Source: RGIG3009 sp045578425 (GTDB lineage Bacteria > Bacillota > Clostridia > Oscillospirales > Acutalibacteraceae). Taken from it: a stretch of DNA of 7,232 bases. Positions 5,206-7,232 of the stretch are shown piece after piece (positions within the stretch are counted from its first letter, which is position 1; every line of letters starts with the position of its first letter). Below the pieces are notes generated by a model. It was not told the DNA's origin. It made no database searches and saw only the letters and a list, made by a program, of their open reading frames with translations. The DNA is taken from contig JAZNKF010000040.1 of assembly GCA_045578425.1 (NCBI GenBank), positions 1-7,232 of the forward strand, in the 5' to 3' direction. The position numbers and the translations under genes are program-made.

Positions 5206-6474
5206 TCAACAATTCTTGATTTTTGACCAATATTCCGCAAAACTCTTTTCGGTTTTATTATCCCCCGGCTTGTAATACACGGTATCTTTAAGGGCATCGG
5301 GCAGATACTGCTGCTTTACCCAATGGTTGGGGTAATCGTGCGGGTACTGATAAAACTGGCCCTTGCGCACCGCATCCTCGCCGTCGAAATGCTTGTTTTG
5401 CAACTGACGCGGCACCGCACCGCTTTTGCCGGCCGCAATATCTGCCATGGCGGCATCCAATGCCAAATACGCCGAATTGGATTTGGGCGCGGTGGCAACC
5501 AATATGACCGCATCGGCAAGCGGAATACGTGCTTCGGGCAATCCCACTTGGAAAGCGGCGTCCACCGCAGATTTGACAATGGGCAATATCATGGGGTAGG
5601 CCAAGCCGACATCTTCCGCCGCGCACACCATCAGCCGCCGACAAACGGAGGGCAAGTCCCCTGCTTCCAGCAACCGCGCCAAATAGTGAATGGCGGCATC
5701 CGGGTCGGAACCGCGCATAGACTTCTGATAGGCGGAGATGATGTCGTAGTGCTCGTCCCCCTCCCGATCGTACCGCATGGCGCTACGCTGGGCCAGCTGG
5801 CGGGCGGTATCCAGGGACACGTGCACCCCGCCGTCCGGGGTGGTCTCCCCTGCCAGGGCGCAGAGTTCCACCGCGTTGAGGGATTTGCGGACGTCGCCGC
5901 CACTGGAGCGGGCGATGTGCTCGCAGACGCCCTCCTCGACCGTGATGGTGCTGCCGTTCTCTTCTTGCAGGAACCGGAAACCCCGCTCCACCGCTTTCTC
6001 AATGTCGCTGTTGGACACCGGCTTAAATTCAAACACGGTGGAACGGCTGAGAATGGCGTTGTAGACATAGAAATAAGGATTCTCGGTGGTGGAGGCAATC
6101 AAGGTGATCTGTCCGTTTTCGATATATTCCAGCAAAGTCTGCTGCTGCCGCTTGTTGAAATACTGGATCTCGTCCAGGTACAGCAGAATCCCGTTCATCC
6201 CGGTGAAAGTGTCCAGTTCTTCCACCACTGCTTTAATATCGGCAGTAGAGGCGGTGGTGCCGTTGAGCTTATGCAGGCGCATATCCGTCTGCTGGGCGAT
6301 GATGCGGGCTACCGTGGTCTTACCCACGCCGGAAGGACCGTAAAAAATCAGGTTGGGGATACGCCCGGATTGCATAATGTTCCGCAGGGCTTTTCCTTCG
6401 CCCAAAATGTGCTGTTGACCCACCACCTCGTCCAGAGAGGATGGGCGGATGCGGTCGGCAAGCGGTTTGTTCAC
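5206..6474 (-). CDS. rarA: Replication-associated recombination protein RarA (MgsA), AAA+ ATPase
   Basis: A 422-residue clamp-loader-like AAA+ ATPase of the RarA/MgsA/WRNIP1 family, which acts at stalled replication forks and binds SSB and DNA ends. The N-terminus has the family opening PLADRIRPSSLDEVVGQ (4-20). Walker A is GPSGVGKT (46-53), Walker B LLYLDEI (97-103), sensor 1 ASTTENP (127-133), the arginine finger lies in LSRS (142-145), and sensor 2 is GDVRKSLN (193-200). The C-terminal tetramerisation part starts near 245 with SAYQKSMRGSDPDAA. The start is GTG at 6474, chosen because AGGAGGG lies 7 nt upstream and the protein then begins as the family does. Leucine codons switch from mostly CTG/CTC to mostly TTG near 5700 (about residue 258), see findings. 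Divergent from nth. Confidence 0.96.
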   Translation of the reverse strand: MNKPLADRIRPSSLDEVVGQQHILGEGKALRNIMQSGRIPNLIFYGPSGVGKTTVARIIAQQTDMRLHKLNGTTASTADIKAVVEELDTFTGMNGILLYLDEIQYFNKRQQQTLLEYIENGQITLIASTTENPYFYVYNAILSRSTVFEFKPVSNSDIEKAVERGFRFLQEENGSTITVEEGVCEHIARSSGGDVRKSLNAVELCALAGETTPDGGVHVSLDTARQLAQRSAMRYDREGDEHYDIISAYQKSMRGSDPDAAIHYLARLLEAGDLPSVCRRLMVCAAEDVGLAYPMILPIVKSAVDAAFQVGLPEARIPLADAVILVATAPKSNSAYLALDAAMADIAAGKSGAVPRQLQNKHFDGEDAVRKGQFYQYPHDYPNHWVKQQYLPDALKDTVYYKPGDNKTEKSFAEYWSKIKNC

Positions 6475-6505
6475 AGGGTATCCCTCCTTTTGTCATATCC
6501 TTATT

Positions 6506-6534
6506 ATCATACAAAGAAAAAGCCCCGCTGTCAA
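6506..6534 (-). promoter_or_regulatory. Sigma-A promoter for rarA
   Basis: On the minus strand a perfect TTGACA (6529-6534) is followed after exactly 17 bp by TATGAT (6506-6511). Transcription would start near 6499, giving a 5' leader of about 25 nt that carries the AGGAGGG site of rarA. The -35 box forms part of one arm of the inverted repeat at 6522-6561, and the spacer contains a T-rich run. Confidence 0.8.
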
Positions 6535-6561
6535 GGTTTTCCGTTGCGTTGACAGCGAGGC
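6522..6561 (-). terminator. Inverted repeat with intrinsic-terminator form on the minus strand
   Basis: Arms 6522-6534 and 6549-6561 are complementary over 13 nt with one exception, which becomes a G-U pair in minus-strand RNA. The loop is 14 nt. On the minus strand the stem is followed at once by TTTTTCTTT (6521-6513), the classic shape of a Rho-independent terminator. It would stop leftward transcription arriving from within nth (antisense) before it reached rarA. The arms also contain the two divergent -35 boxes, so the symmetry may equally reflect paired promoters or an operator. Confidence 0.5.
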
Positions 6562-6578
6562 GATGTATGTGGTATGAT
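6549..6578 (+). promoter_or_regulatory. Sigma-A promoter for nth
   Basis: On the plus strand a perfect TTGACA (6549-6554) is separated by 18 bp from TATGAT (6573-6578). TGG directly upstream of the -10 box gives an extended -10. Transcription should start near 6585, about 27 nt before nth. The first 13 nt, TTGACAGCGAGGC, match the rarA promoter TTGACAGCGGGGC at 12 of 13 positions, pointing to duplicated or jointly controlled promoters. Confidence 0.8.
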
Positions 6579-6611
6579 ACCTGTCGAACCAAGACGAAAG
6601 GACGTGCCGGA

Positions 6612-7232
6612 ATGACCAAAAAACAACGGGCCATAGCCGCCGTAGAGGGCTTAAAAGCCGTCTACCCCGATGCCATCTGCTCCCTCACCTCGGACAACCC
6701 CTTGCAACTGCTGATTGCCGTCCGGTTATCCGCCCAGTGCACCGACGCAAGGGTGAATCTGGTGACTCCGGCGTTGTTTGCCCGGTTCCCCACCCTAGAG
6801 GCCTTCGCCGAGGCTGATCCGGAAGAGGTGGGCACATACATCCGCTCCTGCGGACTGTACAAAACCAAAGCGAAAGATATTGTGGCCATGTGCCGGATGC
6901 TCCGGGACGTGTACGGCGGAGTGATTCCGGACACGGTGGAGGAGTTGACTAAACTGCCCGGCGTGGGGCGCAAGACCGCCAATCTGGTATGCGGCGACGT
7001 GTACGGCAAGCCGGCGGTAGTGGCGGACACCCACTGCATCCGCATCACGGGGCGATTAGGACTGACCGACGGCAGCAAAGACCCCTACAAGGTGGAAATG
7101 CAACTAAAAAAACTGCTTCCCCCGGAGGAGAGCAACAATTTTTGCCACCGGCTGGTGCATTTCGGCCGGGATATATGCAGCGCCCGATCCCCCAAATGCG
7201 CCGACTGCCAAGTCGGAGGCCAAGCGGTCTTA
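6612..7232 (+). CDS. nth: Endonuclease III (partial, 3' end beyond the window)
   Basis: 207 residues are visible; the frame is open to the window edge, so the C-terminus is missing. Endonuclease III is a DNA glycosylase/AP lyase that removes oxidised pyrimidines in base excision repair. LLIAVRLSAQCTDARVN (33-49) is the conserved N-terminal segment. The helix-hairpin-helix LPGVGRKTAN (115-124) carries catalytic Lys121, and VADTHCIR (137-144) carries catalytic Asp139, equivalent to K120 and D138 in E. coli. The iron-sulfur loop shows C189, C196 and C199 with the expected C-x6-C-x2-C spacing. The fourth cysteine, expected at 205, is alanine in this sequence. Start ATG at 6612 has GAAAGGA upstream and its own extended -10 promoter. 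It is divergent from rarA. Confidence 0.96.
   Translation, partial: MTKKQRAIAAVEGLKAVYPDAICSLTSDNPLQLLIAVRLSAQCTDARVNLVTPALFARFPTLEAFAEADPEEVGTYIRSCGLYKTKAKDIVAMCRMLRDVYGGVIPDTVEELTKLPGVGRKTANLVCGDVYGKPAVVADTHCIRITGRLGLTDGSKDPYKVEMQLKKLLPPEESNNFCHRLVHFGRDICSARSPKCADCQVGGQAVL

Noticed and set aside
5323..6552. Open frame of 409 codons on the plus strand opposite rarA
   Set aside because: The opposite frame is a confident RarA with all AAA+ motifs. The plus-strand translation is rich in His, Gly and Arg, has no recognisable domain, and is a typical antisense shadow.
1..7232. CRISPR array, insertion sequence or phage genes
   Set aside because: No regularly spaced repeats, transposase motifs or phage-like proteins were seen on either strand.

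Overview
The window looks like a chromosomal segment of a Gram-positive bacterium of the class Clostridia, probably a gut-type Oscillospiraceae/Ruminococcaceae relative. That placement is inferred from strong AGGAGG-like ribosome binding sites, consensus sigma-A promoters (TTGACA-N17/18-TATGAT), CCA-encoding tRNA genes, a full potABCD operon and the protein families present. No species can be named from the sequence alone.

Layout, left to right. (1) 2-238, minus strand: two serine tRNA genes, Ser(UGA) then Ser(GCU) in transcription order, behind one near-perfect promoter (255-283) whose spacer holds an 18-bp perfect palindrome. (2) 311-4914, minus strand: a five-gene operon transcribed potA, potB, potC, potD, then a HAD phosphatase. 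Every junction is a 4-nt stop/start overlap. It encodes a spermidine/putrescine-type ABC importer: ATPase, two permeases, and a substrate-binding protein that appears to be held by a C-terminal membrane helix instead of a lipid anchor. (3) 4915-5205: a promoter (5159-5187) followed by a leader of about 240 nt. The leader has several complementary segments, including a 10-nt perfect complement to the potA Shine-Dalgarno region, and is the best candidate here for an undescribed regulatory RNA. (4) 5206-6474, minus strand: rarA/mgsA, an AAA+ ATPase of replication-fork maintenance. (5) 6475-6611: compact divergent promoters for rarA and nth. Their -35 boxes lie in the two arms of an inverted repeat that also reads as an intrinsic terminator on the minus strand. 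(6) 6612-7232, plus strand: nth (endonuclease III), cut by the window edge.

The importer genes form one transport complex, and the HAD phosphatase is translationally coupled to them. rarA and nth are genome-maintenance genes sharing one divergent control region. Leucine codon choice changes abruptly inside rarA near position 5700: the 5' part and nth favour CTG, while the 3' part and the pot operon favour TTG and others. This suggests a recombination boundary or an assembly join. No CRISPR array, insertion sequence or phage gene was seen.
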